Shown here: positions 48,725 through 56,373 of the stretch, one piece after another
How the letters are laid out: every line of letters starts with the position of its first letter
Position numbering within the stretch: the stretch's first letter is position 1
From: Streptomyces hayashii
GTDB taxonomy: Bacteria > Actinomycetota > Actinomycetes > Streptomycetales > Streptomycetaceae
Length of the DNA stretch: 56,373 nucleotides
Direction of reading: 5' to 3'
NCBI RefSeq assembly: GCF_024539815.1
Contig: NZ_JAHHIU010000105.1
Coordinates: forward strand, 1 to 56,373
Position numbers and translations under genes: made by a program
The notes under the pieces: model-generated
Told to the model about the DNA's origin: nothing
The model's database searches: none
The model's input: the letters and a program-made list of their open reading frames with translations, nothing else

Positions 48725-50845
48725 CTACGCGTCGATGCGCGACCGGTCCAACGTCGCCGCGGAGCTGGAGATGAACTCCTTGCGCGGAGCCACGTCGTTG
48801 CCCATGAGCAGGTCGAACACCTGCTCGGCGGCCTCCAGGTCGGAGAGGTTGATGCGGCGCAGGGTGCGATGACGCGGGTCCATCGTCGTCTCGGCCAGCT
48901 GATCGGCGTCCATCTCACCGAGGCCCTTGTAGCGCTGGATGGAGTCCTTGTACCTGACGCCCTTGCTCTGGAACTCCATCAGCTTGTCCCGCAGCTCCCG
49001 GTCGGAGTACGTGTACACGTACTTGTCCTGGCCCTTCTTGGGCTGGACCAGCTCGATGCGGTGCAGCGGCGGCACCGCGGCGAAGACCCGGCCGGACTCG
49101 ACCATGGGCCGCATGTACCGGTGGAACAGCGTCAGCAGCAGCGTCCGGATGTGGGAACCGTCCACATCGGCGTCGGTCATCATGATGATCTTGCCGTAGC
49201 GGGCCGCGTCGATGTCGAAGGTCCGCCCAGAGCCCGCTCCTATGACCTGGATGATCGCGCCGCACTCGGCGTTCTTCAGCATGTCGGTCACGGACGACTT
49301 CTGGACGTTGAGGATCTTGCCGCGGATCGGCAGCAGCGCCTGGAACTCGGAGTTGCGGGCCAACTTCGCCGTACCGAGCGCCGAGTCTCCCTCGACGATG
49401 AACAGTTCACTGCGCTCGACGTCGTCGCTGCGGCAGTCGGCCAGCTTCGCGGGCAGGGACGAGGACTCCAGCGCGGTCTTGCGGCGCTGCGCGTCCTTGT
49501 GCTGCCGGGCCGCGATACGCGTCCGCGCGGCGGCGACCGCCTTCTCCATGACGACCCGCGCCTGAGCGGCCGCGTCGCGCTTGGTGGAGGTGAGGAACGC
49601 CTTCAGCTCCCTGGCGATCACGGTGTTCACGATGCGCCGGGCCGCCGAGGTGCCGAGGACCTCCTTGGTCTGCCCCTCGAACTGGGGTTCGGCCAGGCGT
49701 ACGGTGACGACCGCGGTCAGGCCCTCCAGAGCGTCGTCCTTGACGATGTCGTCCTCGGCGACCCGCAGCAGCTTCTTGGCGCGCAGCACCTCGTTCATCG
49801 TCTTGGCGACGGCCTGCTCGAAGCCGGCCACGTGGGTGCCGCCCTTGGGCGTGGCGATGATGTTGACGAACGACCGCAGCGTCGTGTCGTACCCGGTGCC
49901 CCAGCGCAGCGCCACATCGACGCCGAGTTCGCGGGTGACCTCGGTCGGGGTCATCTGCCCATGGTCGTCCAGGACCGGGACCGTCTCCTTGAACGTGCCC
50001 TGACCGGTGAGGCGCAGGACGTCGCAGACGGGCTTGTCGGTGGCCAGGTACTCGCAGAACTCGCTGATGCCGCCGTCGAAGCGGAAGGACTCCTCGCCCT
50101 TGCTGCCGCCCTCGCCGAGCCCGTACTCGTCGCGCACGACGATGGTCAGGCCGGGCACCAGGAAGGCCGTCTGGCGGGCGCGCTGGTGGAGGTTGTCCAG
50201 GGAGAGCTTGGCGTCCTTGAGGAAGATCTGACGGTCCGCCCAGTACCGCACGCGCGTGCCGGAGCGGTTCTTGGCGATCCGCTTGACCTTGCGCAGACCG
50301 CCGGTCTCGAACCTGGCGTCCGGACCGACCGCGGCGAAGGCGCCCGGGACGCCTCGCCGGAAGCTGATCGCGTGCGTGTGGCCGCCACGGTCCACCTCGA
50401 CGTCGAGTCGGGCGGACAGGGCGTTGACGACGGACGCGCCGACGCCGTGCAGACCGCCGGAGGCGGCGTACGAGCCGCCGCCGAACTTGCCGCCGGCGTG
50501 CAGCTTGGTCATGACGACCTCGACACCGGACAGGCCGGTCTTGGGCTCGACGTCGACGGGGATGCCACGGCCGTTGTCACGGACCTCGACCGAGGCGTCG
50601 TCGTGGAGGATCACCTCGATGTGATCGCAGTAACCGCCCAGGGCCTCGTCGACGGAGTTGTCGATGATCTCCCACAGGCAGTGCATCAGGCCACGACTGT
50701 CGGTCGAGCCGATGTACATTCCCGGGCGCTTCCGCACGGCCTCGAGGCCTTCGAGGACGAGCAGGTGCCGCGCGGTGTAATTGGAACCGTCCCGGTCTGC
50801 TCCTGCCAGCAGCGCTGTGGACGGCACGGACATTTCGGCGGTCAC
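48725..50845 (-). CDS. parE: DNA topoisomerase IV subunit B
   Basis: 706-residue GHKL ATPase subunit. Start GTG 50845 ('VTAEMSVPSTALLAGADRDG') with GAGGAG about 8 bases upstream. ATP site 'CLWEIIDNSVDEALGGYCDH', 'RDNGRGIPVDVEPKTGLSGV', 'GGLHGVGASVVNALSARLDV'. TOPRIM motifs 'LFIVEGDSALGTAKLARNSE' and 'DADVDGSHIRTLLLTLFHRY'. The C-terminal 'QRYKGLGEMDADQLAETTMD' is the usual end block. The 30-residue N-terminal extension is Streptomyces-like. It is assigned ParE because it pairs with the parC gene in the window and lies next to hrdB, away from the dnaA region where gyrB would be. Confidence 0.94.
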   Translation of the reverse strand: MTAEMSVPSTALLAGADRDGSNYTARHLLVLEGLEAVRKRPGMYIGSTDSRGLMHCLWEIIDNSVDEALGGYCDHIEVILHDDASVEVRDNGRGIPVDVEPKTGLSGVEVVMTKLHAGGKFGGGSYAASGGLHGVGASVVNALSARLDVEVDRGGHTHAISFRRGVPGAFAAVGPDARFETGGLRKVKRIAKNRSGTRVRYWADRQIFLKDAKLSLDNLHQRARQTAFLVPGLTIVVRDEYGLGEGGSKGEESFRFDGGISEFCEYLATDKPVCDVLRLTGQGTFKETVPVLDDHGQMTPTEVTRELGVDVALRWGTGYDTTLRSFVNIIATPKGGTHVAGFEQAVAKTMNEVLRAKKLLRVAEDDIVKDDALEGLTAVVTVRLAEPQFEGQTKEVLGTSAARRIVNTVIARELKAFLTSTKRDAAAQARVVMEKAVAAARTRIAARQHKDAQRRKTALESSSLPAKLADCRSDDVERSELFIVEGDSALGTAKLARNSEFQALLPIRGKILNVQKSSVTDMLKNAECGAIIQVIGAGSGRTFDIDAARYGKIIMMTDADVDGSHIRTLLLTLFHRYMRPMVESGRVFAAVPPLHRIELVQPKKGQDKYVYTYSDRELRDKLMEFQSKGVRYKDSIQRYKGLGEMDADQLAETTMDPRHRTLRRINLSDLEAAEQVFDLLMGNDVAPRKEFISSSAATLDRSRIDA

Positions 50846-51291
50846 GCGGTTCGCTCCTCGCTGAATTTCAGTTGGGGCCCTTCGGGGTAAGGGCGCGGCT
50901 TGGGTTGCCGCCACGAGGGTACCGAGGCCTGGTAGAGCCGTTGTCACGCCACCCTCGCGTCCGAACTCACACTAGTCCAGCCTCGTATGCATGTTCGATC
51001 CCTCGATGGAGTGAAGTACATGTCACGTTCCCTTCGGGGCATGAACCATTTAGGCTCCGGGCACGTCCTCATGAACAAACCGGCAAGCCAGCCGGGAGGA
51101 CCGGACCATGACCGACAGCGCGAAACCGTAAGCACCACAGACCACGCAATACGGCACATTCGCCGCCAAACCGGCAGCAGACGGCCACCTCGGAAAAGAT
51201 TTTTCGAGGAAAAGCCACGAGCGGGAACGTTTTGGGGCTGGTTGGATGTTGACCCTGGTACGACAGCTCGTCGAGCTAGAGAAGAGGCGAC
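50846..51291. other. divergent region parE / DUF7455 gene
   Basis: 446 bases without a credible ORF, with several A+T-richer tracts around 51150-51230. It contains an odd palindrome AGCTCG-T-CGAGCT (51265-51277) just before the DUF7455 Shine-Dalgarno, and a GGGAAC (51223) followed 19 bases later by GTTG (51248), a loose ECF-sigma-like pair. No element is convincing enough to call separately. Confidence 0.35.
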
Positions 51292-51522
51292 GTGACTACT
51301 GTTCTGACCCCCGCGAGCCCGCTGACGGCCGCTGACCGCTGCGACCGCTGCGGCGCCCAGGCGTACGTGCGCGTCGTCCTGCTCAGCGGTGGAGAACTGC
51401 TCTTCTGCGCCCACCACGGCCGCAAGTTCGAGCCGGAACTCAAGAAGATCGCCGCTGAGATACAGGACGAGACGGAGCGGCTGACGACCGTTCCCGTGTC
51501 CGCCTCCGAAGAAGAGCGCTGA
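51292..51522 (+). CDS. DUF7455-type small zinc-site protein
   Basis: 76 residues, start GTG 51292 with GAAGAGG 5-11 bases upstream. The core 'AADRCDRCGAQAYVRVVLLS', 'GGELLFCAHHGRKFEPEL' contains CxxC and CxHH, forming a Cys3/Cys2His2-like zinc knuckle. The acidic C-terminus 'AAEIQDETERLTTVPVSASE' is helical. It is a small, highly conserved actinobacterial protein found near hrdB and parE; the function is unknown to me. It ends before a strong hairpin shared with the convergent protease gene. Confidence 0.85.
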   Translation: MTTVLTPASPLTAADRCDRCGAQAYVRVVLLSGGELLFCAHHGRKFEPELKKIAAEIQDETERLTTVPVSASEEER

Positions 51523-51565
51523 TCCGACGCGTCCACGACGAGCCAGACCGGCACAGGCCGGCGTA

Positions 51566-51601
51566 CGGGCGGCCGTCCCTGCTTCCAGGGGCGGCCGCCC
51601 G
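51566..51601. terminator. bidirectional terminator, DUF7455 / protease
   Basis: 16-bp stem (51566-51581 with 51586-51601) with one G-U pair and a CTTC loop, arms beginning CGGGCGGCCG. It lies between two convergent genes, 44 bases from the first stop and 54 from the second. Confidence 0.82.
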
Positions 51602-51654
51602 CTCGTATGTCGGGTGCGACCCGGTGAGCCCGGGCCGCACCCTAGAAGCCCCGC

Positions 51655-52521
51655 TCAGGCGCCCTCAGGGGCCTCGTGGGGGCTCCGGGTACCGACGTCC
51701 CAGTGCAGAGTCCGGAGGGCGTCGGAGACCCGTGTGTAGACGCCCGGGCTGCCCGGCCGTCCGCAGCCGCTGCCCCAGGACACGAGCCCGATGAGCCGGC
51801 CCTGAGCGACGAGCGGCCCGCCGCTGTCGCCCTGACAGGCGTCGGGGCCGCCACGCGCCTCCCCCGCGCACACCATGCTCCGCGCCTGGTAGGTGCCGTC
51901 GGTGGATCCGGGGTACGCCTGCTCACAGAGCGTGTCGGCCAGGACGTGGACGTGCGCCGCCCGCAGGCTGTGGGCGTACGCGCCGAATCCCGAGGTGTCG
52001 CCCCAGCCATAGACGACGGCGTCCGAACCGGGCGCATAGGCCGTGTCGCCCGCCGCGGCCATGGGGGCGACCGCGGTCACCGCGAGCGGCTCGGCCAGGC
52101 TGAGCACGGCGAAGTCGCCGGCGTTGCTGGAGCTGTCGTAGCCCGGGTTCACCCAGACACTGCGCACGGAGACCTCCTGGCCCACGCCCGTGTACAGGTC
52201 CGTACGGCCCGCGACGACCTTCAGGTCGGACAAGTGCCCCGGCGGGACTCCCAGGACGTCCTCGCCCATGCAGTGGGCCGCCGTGAGCACGGTGGACCGG
52301 CCGACGGCCACGCCTCCGCAGAACTGGCCCGAGCGCGTACCTCCGAACCGGTCACGGCTGGACAGGGCGACCACCCACGGCGCCTGCGAGACGTCGATGG
52401 GGACCCCCCCGAGGACGACGCCGTCGGAGGCTGCCGGGGCGGCGGAGGCCAACGGTATGGCCATCACCGCGGCCGCCAGGATCAACGGCCGGGACAGCGC
52501 CCGGACCAGGCAACGACGCAT
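51655..52521 (-). CDS. secreted trypsin-like serine protease (S1)
   Basis: 288-residue chymotrypsin-fold protease. Signal peptide 'MRRCLVRALSRPLILAAAVM' to about 'LASAAPA', a short propeptide, and mature start near 'VVLGGVPIDVSQAPWVVALS'. Catalytic triad H83 in 'LTAAHCMGE', D136 in 'NAGDFAVLSL' and S233 in 'DACQGDSGGPLV'. The Asp six before Ser (D227) predicts Arg/Lys specificity. Cysteines pair as in trypsin ('GQFCGG'/'AAHC', 'DAC'/'SGC'). The start ATG 52521 has GGAG about 7 bases upstream. Its promoter would lie in the 100 bases between it and the inserted IS element, which may now influence its expression. Confidence 0.93.
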   Translation of the reverse strand: MRRCLVRALSRPLILAAAVMAIPLASAAPAASDGVVLGGVPIDVSQAPWVVALSSRDRFGGTRSGQFCGGVAVGRSTVLTAAHCMGEDVLGVPPGHLSDLKVVAGRTDLYTGVGQEVSVRSVWVNPGYDSSSNAGDFAVLSLAEPLAVTAVAPMAAAGDTAYAPGSDAVVYGWGDTSGFGAYAHSLRAAHVHVLADTLCEQAYPGSTDGTYQARSMVCAGEARGGPDACQGDSGGPLVAQGRLIGLVSWGSGCGRPGSPGVYTRVSDALRTLHWDVGTRSPHEAPEGA

Positions 52522-52614
52522 GCGCGCTCCTCACTCGAAGTGATCGATGAACACCCAGAGTGATTCAGCGCGCCCCGCCCCGCACCCTCGCGCCTACGCC
52601 GAAGGCCCGGCCCC

Positions 52615-52620
52615 CCGAGG
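52615..52620. repeat. target-site duplication, left copy (CCGAGG)
   Basis: CCGAGG immediately precedes the left inverted repeat and recurs directly after the right one (54414-54419). Because it begins CC and ends GG, it extends the 26-bp terminal repeats to 28 bp, so a 2-base GA duplication with 28-bp repeats is an equivalent reading. Confidence 0.7.
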
Positions 52621-54413
52621 GGATGCTGTTGGTTAATTCGGGCCTGTGCGTGACGTCGGCCCTTCGAGACCCGGTTGTGGTCTTGAAGGCCGACGTTGTC
52701 GTATGGGGTGGGTGCGGATGTCGATGCAGCCGAAGGGGTCTGGGGAGATCCCGGCGGAGACGGTGCGGGTGGCGAGGGCCGCGTTCCCGAAGGGGAGTCT
52801 GGCGGTCCGGGTCCGGGACGAGCTGGGGTCGTTGTTCAGCGACGGGCAGTTCGTCGGTCTGTTCCCGGCGCGGGGGAAGCCTGCCTGGTCACCGGGGCGC
52901 CTCGCGATGGTGCTGGTGCTGCAGTTCGTGGAAGGGCTGACCGACCGGCAGGCGGCGCAGGCGGTGCGGGCTCGTATCGACTGGAAGTACGCACTCGGTC
53001 TGGAGCTGGCCGATGCCGGCTTTGATTTCTCGGTGCTGTCGGAGTTTCGCGACCGGCTCGTCGGAGCCGACGGGGGCCAAGAGGTCCTGGACACGGTCCT
53101 GGCGGCCGCCCGGAAGCGGGGACTGGTCACCGCCCGGGGCAAGGCACGGACCGACTCCACCCACGTGCTGTCAGCGGTGCGCGAGCTGAACCAGCTGGAG
53201 CTGGTCGCGGAAACCCTGCGCTCGGCGCTGAACGCCGTGGCCCTGGCCGAGCCGGTCTGGCTGAGCGAGCGGGCCCGGCCGGAGTGGTTCAGGCACTATG
53301 CCACCCGGGCGGAGGACTCCCGGTTTCCCAGGGAGCGCTCTCGCCGGGACCAGACGTATCGGCGGGTGGGCGATGACGGCATGCACCTGCTGCGGAACAT
53401 CTGGGCTAAGGACGCGCCGCCGGGCTTGCGGGCTCTGTCGGAAGTCGAGGTGCTGCGGCGGGTGTGGGTGCAGTACTTCCATCTGGTCGAAGGGGAGGTG
53501 GCCCGCCGGAACCCAAAAGACCGGCCACCGGGCCTGATGCGCCTGGTGACCCCCTATGACCTGGAAGTTCGCACCGGTGGAAAGCGTGACATCAACTGGA
53601 ACGGCTACAAGGTCCACGTCACCGAGACGTGTGAGGACGACACCCCGCACCTGGTCACGAGTGTGGTGACCACCCCGGGTAGCGTCTCCGATGACCGGAT
53701 GGCCGCTCCGGTCCATGCCGAACTCGCCCGGCGGGATCTGCTGCCGCGCGAGCACTGGGTGGATACCGGCTATGCGAACGGTGGCGCCCTGGCCGCTGCC
53801 AGCCGTGACCACCGGGTCGACCTGCACGGACCGCTGAAAGCGGTGACTGTTCCGCACGCCCGCGGCGATGCCGCGTTCGGCCAGGACGCGTTCACCATCG
53901 ATTGGGACGAGCAGCACGTGACCTGCCCGAACGGCGTTGTCAGCACGCAATGGGCCGAGCGTCGTTCGGAGGAGGGCCTGCCGACTGTCCGGGTCCGGTT
54001 CTCCCCTGCTGACTGCGGCCCCTGCCCTCAGCTGCGGGAATGTGTCAACTCCCCCAAGCCCCGGCGCCGGGAAATCAACCTCAGACCCCGCGACGAATAC
54101 GAAGCACTCCAGCAGGCGCGAAAGCTTCAGGCAACGGACGAGTGGAAGGACCGCTACAAGATCCGTGCCGGTGTCGAGGGCACCATCTCCCAAGCCGTGC
54201 ACGCCTGCGGCTTGCGCAGATCCCGCTACCGCGGCCTGGCCAAGACCAGCCTCCAACACCAGCTCACCGGCGCCGCCGTCAACCTCATCCGCATCGACGC
54301 ATGGCTCACCCACACACCCCGAGCCCGCACCCGCACCAGCCCCCTGACAGCACTCCGCCCCGCCGCATAGCGACGGGGCGAAGCAACCAGGCCCGAATTA
54401 ACCAACAGCATCC
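52621..54413 (+). mobile_element. IS1182-family insertion sequence, intact
   Basis: 1793-bp element with perfect 26-bp terminal inverted repeats (52621-52646 and 54388-54413; the left arm starts GGATGCTGTTGGTTAATTCG) and one transposase gene. Flanking CCGAGG copies indicate transposition. The ends and the single 550-residue DDE transposase fit IS1182. It lies between hrdB and the protease gene inside a hairpin. Perfect repeats and an unbroken ORF suggest a recent, possibly still active insertion. Confidence 0.93.
52718..54370 (+). CDS. IS1182-family transposase
   Basis: 550-residue DDE transposase. The N-terminal IS1182 domain has 'FVGLFPARGKPAWSPGRLAM' and 'VEGLTDRQAAQAVRARIDWK'. The catalytic triad is read as D146 ('RTDSTHVLSAVRELN'), D349 ('HWVDTGYANGG') and E487 ('RAGVEGTISQAVHACGLRR'). 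A zinc-like cluster 'CGPCPQLRECVNS' lies between D349 and E487, as usual for the family. The start ATG 52718 has GGGGTGGG upstream; a GTG inside the left repeat (52646) opens the same frame and is an alternative. The C-terminus is rich in Thr/Pro/Arg. Confidence 0.95.
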   Translation: MSMQPKGSGEIPAETVRVARAAFPKGSLAVRVRDELGSLFSDGQFVGLFPARGKPAWSPGRLAMVLVLQFVEGLTDRQAAQAVRARIDWKYALGLELADAGFDFSVLSEFRDRLVGADGGQEVLDTVLAAARKRGLVTARGKARTDSTHVLSAVRELNQLELVAETLRSALNAVALAEPVWLSERARPEWFRHYATRAEDSRFPRERSRRDQTYRRVGDDGMHLLRNIWAKDAPPGLRALSEVEVLRRVWVQYFHLVEGEVARRNPKDRPPGLMRLVTPYDLEVRTGGKRDINWNGYKVHVTETCEDDTPHLVTSVVTTPGSVSDDRMAAPVHAELARRDLLPREHWVDTGYANGGALAAASRDHRVDLHGPLKAVTVPHARGDAAFGQDAFTIDWDEQHVTCPNGVVSTQWAERRSEEGLPTVRVRFSPADCGPCPQLRECVNSPKPRRREINLRPRDEYEALQQARKLQATDEWKDRYKIRAGVEGTISQAVHACGLRRSRYRGLAKTSLQHQLTGAAVNLIRIDAWLTHTPRARTRTSPLTALRPAA

Positions 54414-54419
54414 CCGAGG
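54414..54419. repeat. target-site duplication, right copy (CCGAGG)
   Basis: Second copy of the hexamer that flanks the IS on the left at 52615-52620. Confidence 0.7.
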
Positions 54420-54454
54420 GGAGCCGGGCCTTCGGCCGGGTACAGCCGGGCGAT

Positions 54455-55996
<1,542 letters not shown>

Positions 55997-56296
55997 GAAC
56001 AACCTCTCGGAACGTTGGAAAACGGCTTCCGGCCCCGTTCTCAGAGGAACAGGAGCCGACCACCGACCTGGGGGTGGGCCGACGGTGCGGGCGGGGACCG
56101 GGAGGATGCACAGCGCCTTGAACGGCGTCCGTATTCCCTCCGCGGCAGCCACCTCTTAGGTCATCGCGTTGTTTCCACAAGCGTTACGCCCAATCTTCGT
56201 GGCCCGAGTCACACCCCGTAAGCATGCAAAAACGGTCAGACACGGGCAGAGGCAGTCACCCGTGGTGTCTACCCGAGCCTTCGCGGCCGAATCCCC
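55997..56296. other. hrdB upstream region
   Basis: About 300 bases upstream of the hrdB start that must hold its promoters. I see no unambiguous -35/-10 pair; GGGAAT (56138-56133 read leftward) resembles a SigR -35 but lacks a GTT at the usual distance. No other gene is visible. It runs into the 77-bp terminal repeat at 56297. Confidence 0.4.
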
Positions 56297-56373
56297 CGCC
56301 GGCGATCTGCCCCTCAGCCTTTCCCCGCTCAATGAGCGCCATGACAGAGACGGACTCGGCGATCTCCGGCGGG
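56297..56373. repeat. 77-bp exact direct repeat of hrdB coding sequence at the window end
   Basis: Bases 56297-56373 are identical, without a mismatch, to 55894-55970 (codons near the N-terminus of hrdB). The match begins at CGCCGGCGATCTG and runs to the last base. The base before each copy differs. The copy is not in a reading frame with a start or upstream hrdB sequence. It most likely marks a contig end produced by a k-mer graph assembler. Confidence 0.9.

Larger units (their letters stand above)
52601..54434. terminator. hrdB downstream hairpin, split by the IS element
   Basis: The bases left of the IS (GCCGAAGGCCCGGCCCCCC just before GAGG at 52620) and right of it (GGAGCCGGGCCTTCGGC after 54419) rejoin into one hairpin: 14-bp outer stem GCCGAAGGCCCGGC / GCCGGGCCTTCGGC, an inner CCCC/GGGG stem and a GA loop. 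It lies 20-60 bases past the hrdB stop, where a terminator is expected. The IS sits in the loop, so the arms are now about 1.8 kb apart. Confidence 0.8.

Noticed and set aside
56133..56138. SigR promoter of hrdB (GGGAAT)
   Set aside because: The second element GTT is not at the required distance of about 18 bases; the match is too weak to call.
56297..56373. Possible second hrd sigma-factor gene or tandem duplication
   Set aside because: Exactly 77 bases, no mismatch, runs to the last base, and not preceded by hrdB upstream sequence; best explained by a contig end.

Overview
The window is high-GC actinobacterial chromosome, almost certainly from a Streptomyces core arm. The evidence is very high GC, GTG/TTG starts, the order kdpED - dut - cutRS - hemH - sepH - tdk - ptsH - parC - parE - hrdB (which I remember as the order around SCO5820-SCO5871 of S. 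coelicolor), and Streptomyces regulatory sites (a DasR 'dre' operator, DmdR/IdeR iron boxes, a c-di-AMP riboswitch). No rRNA, tRNA, CRISPR array or prophage was seen. One intact insertion sequence is present.

Layout. 1-4.9 kb: potassium two-component system KdpDE and a secreted alginate-lyase-like enzyme. 4.9-8.7 kb: PaaI thioesterase/dUTPase/DUF3710 operon, DUF3093, an EcsC-like protein and DUF4193. 9.0-11.0 kb: CutRS. 11.3-16.4 kb: inositol monophosphatase with coproporphyrin ferrochelatase, then an MFS exporter with an iron box and a sugar-lactone oxidase. 16.9-25.5 kb: SepH, rhodanese, VOC protein, a DUF5998/phosphatase/thymidine kinase operon and a large Pat-type acetyltransferase. 25.6-31 kb: HPr under a DasR site, a GntR regulator, a riboswitch-controlled M23 peptidase and a pair of M16 peptidases with a divided active site. 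31-37.5 kb: ParC, a CobW GTPase, an HTH-citrate synthase and an iron-box-controlled sucrase/ferredoxin-like protein. 37.6-43.7 kb: a CitA/CitB two-component pair and a second CitB-type regulator on either side of a NitT/TauT ABC transporter. 43.7-48.4 kb: a DUF485/ActP-type symporter pair and a NarL-type two-component operon. 48.7-56 kb: ParE, a small zinc-site protein, a trypsin-like protease, an IS1182-family element and the principal sigma factor HrdB.

How it works together. Most genes are housekeeping (topoisomerase IV, sigma factor, haem, dUTP/thymidine metabolism, division) mixed with sensing modules. Signals readable at DNA level are iron (two boxes), N-acetylglucosamine/PTS (dre), c-di-AMP (riboswitch), potassium (KdpDE), envelope stress (CutRS), and unknown ligands for two more two-component systems.

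Most worth a second look: (1) a dispersed CACGCG(CG)nTG palindrome that recurs in all three codon phases; (2) the IS sitting exactly in the loop of the hairpin behind hrdB; (3) the ABC transporter flanked by two paralogous response regulators with one kinase; (4) long perfect hairpins at 34842 and 48483-48716; (5) a 77-bp exact repeat of hrdB at the window end, which looks like an assembly-graph artefact. I did not find an unmistakable new defence or biosynthetic system.
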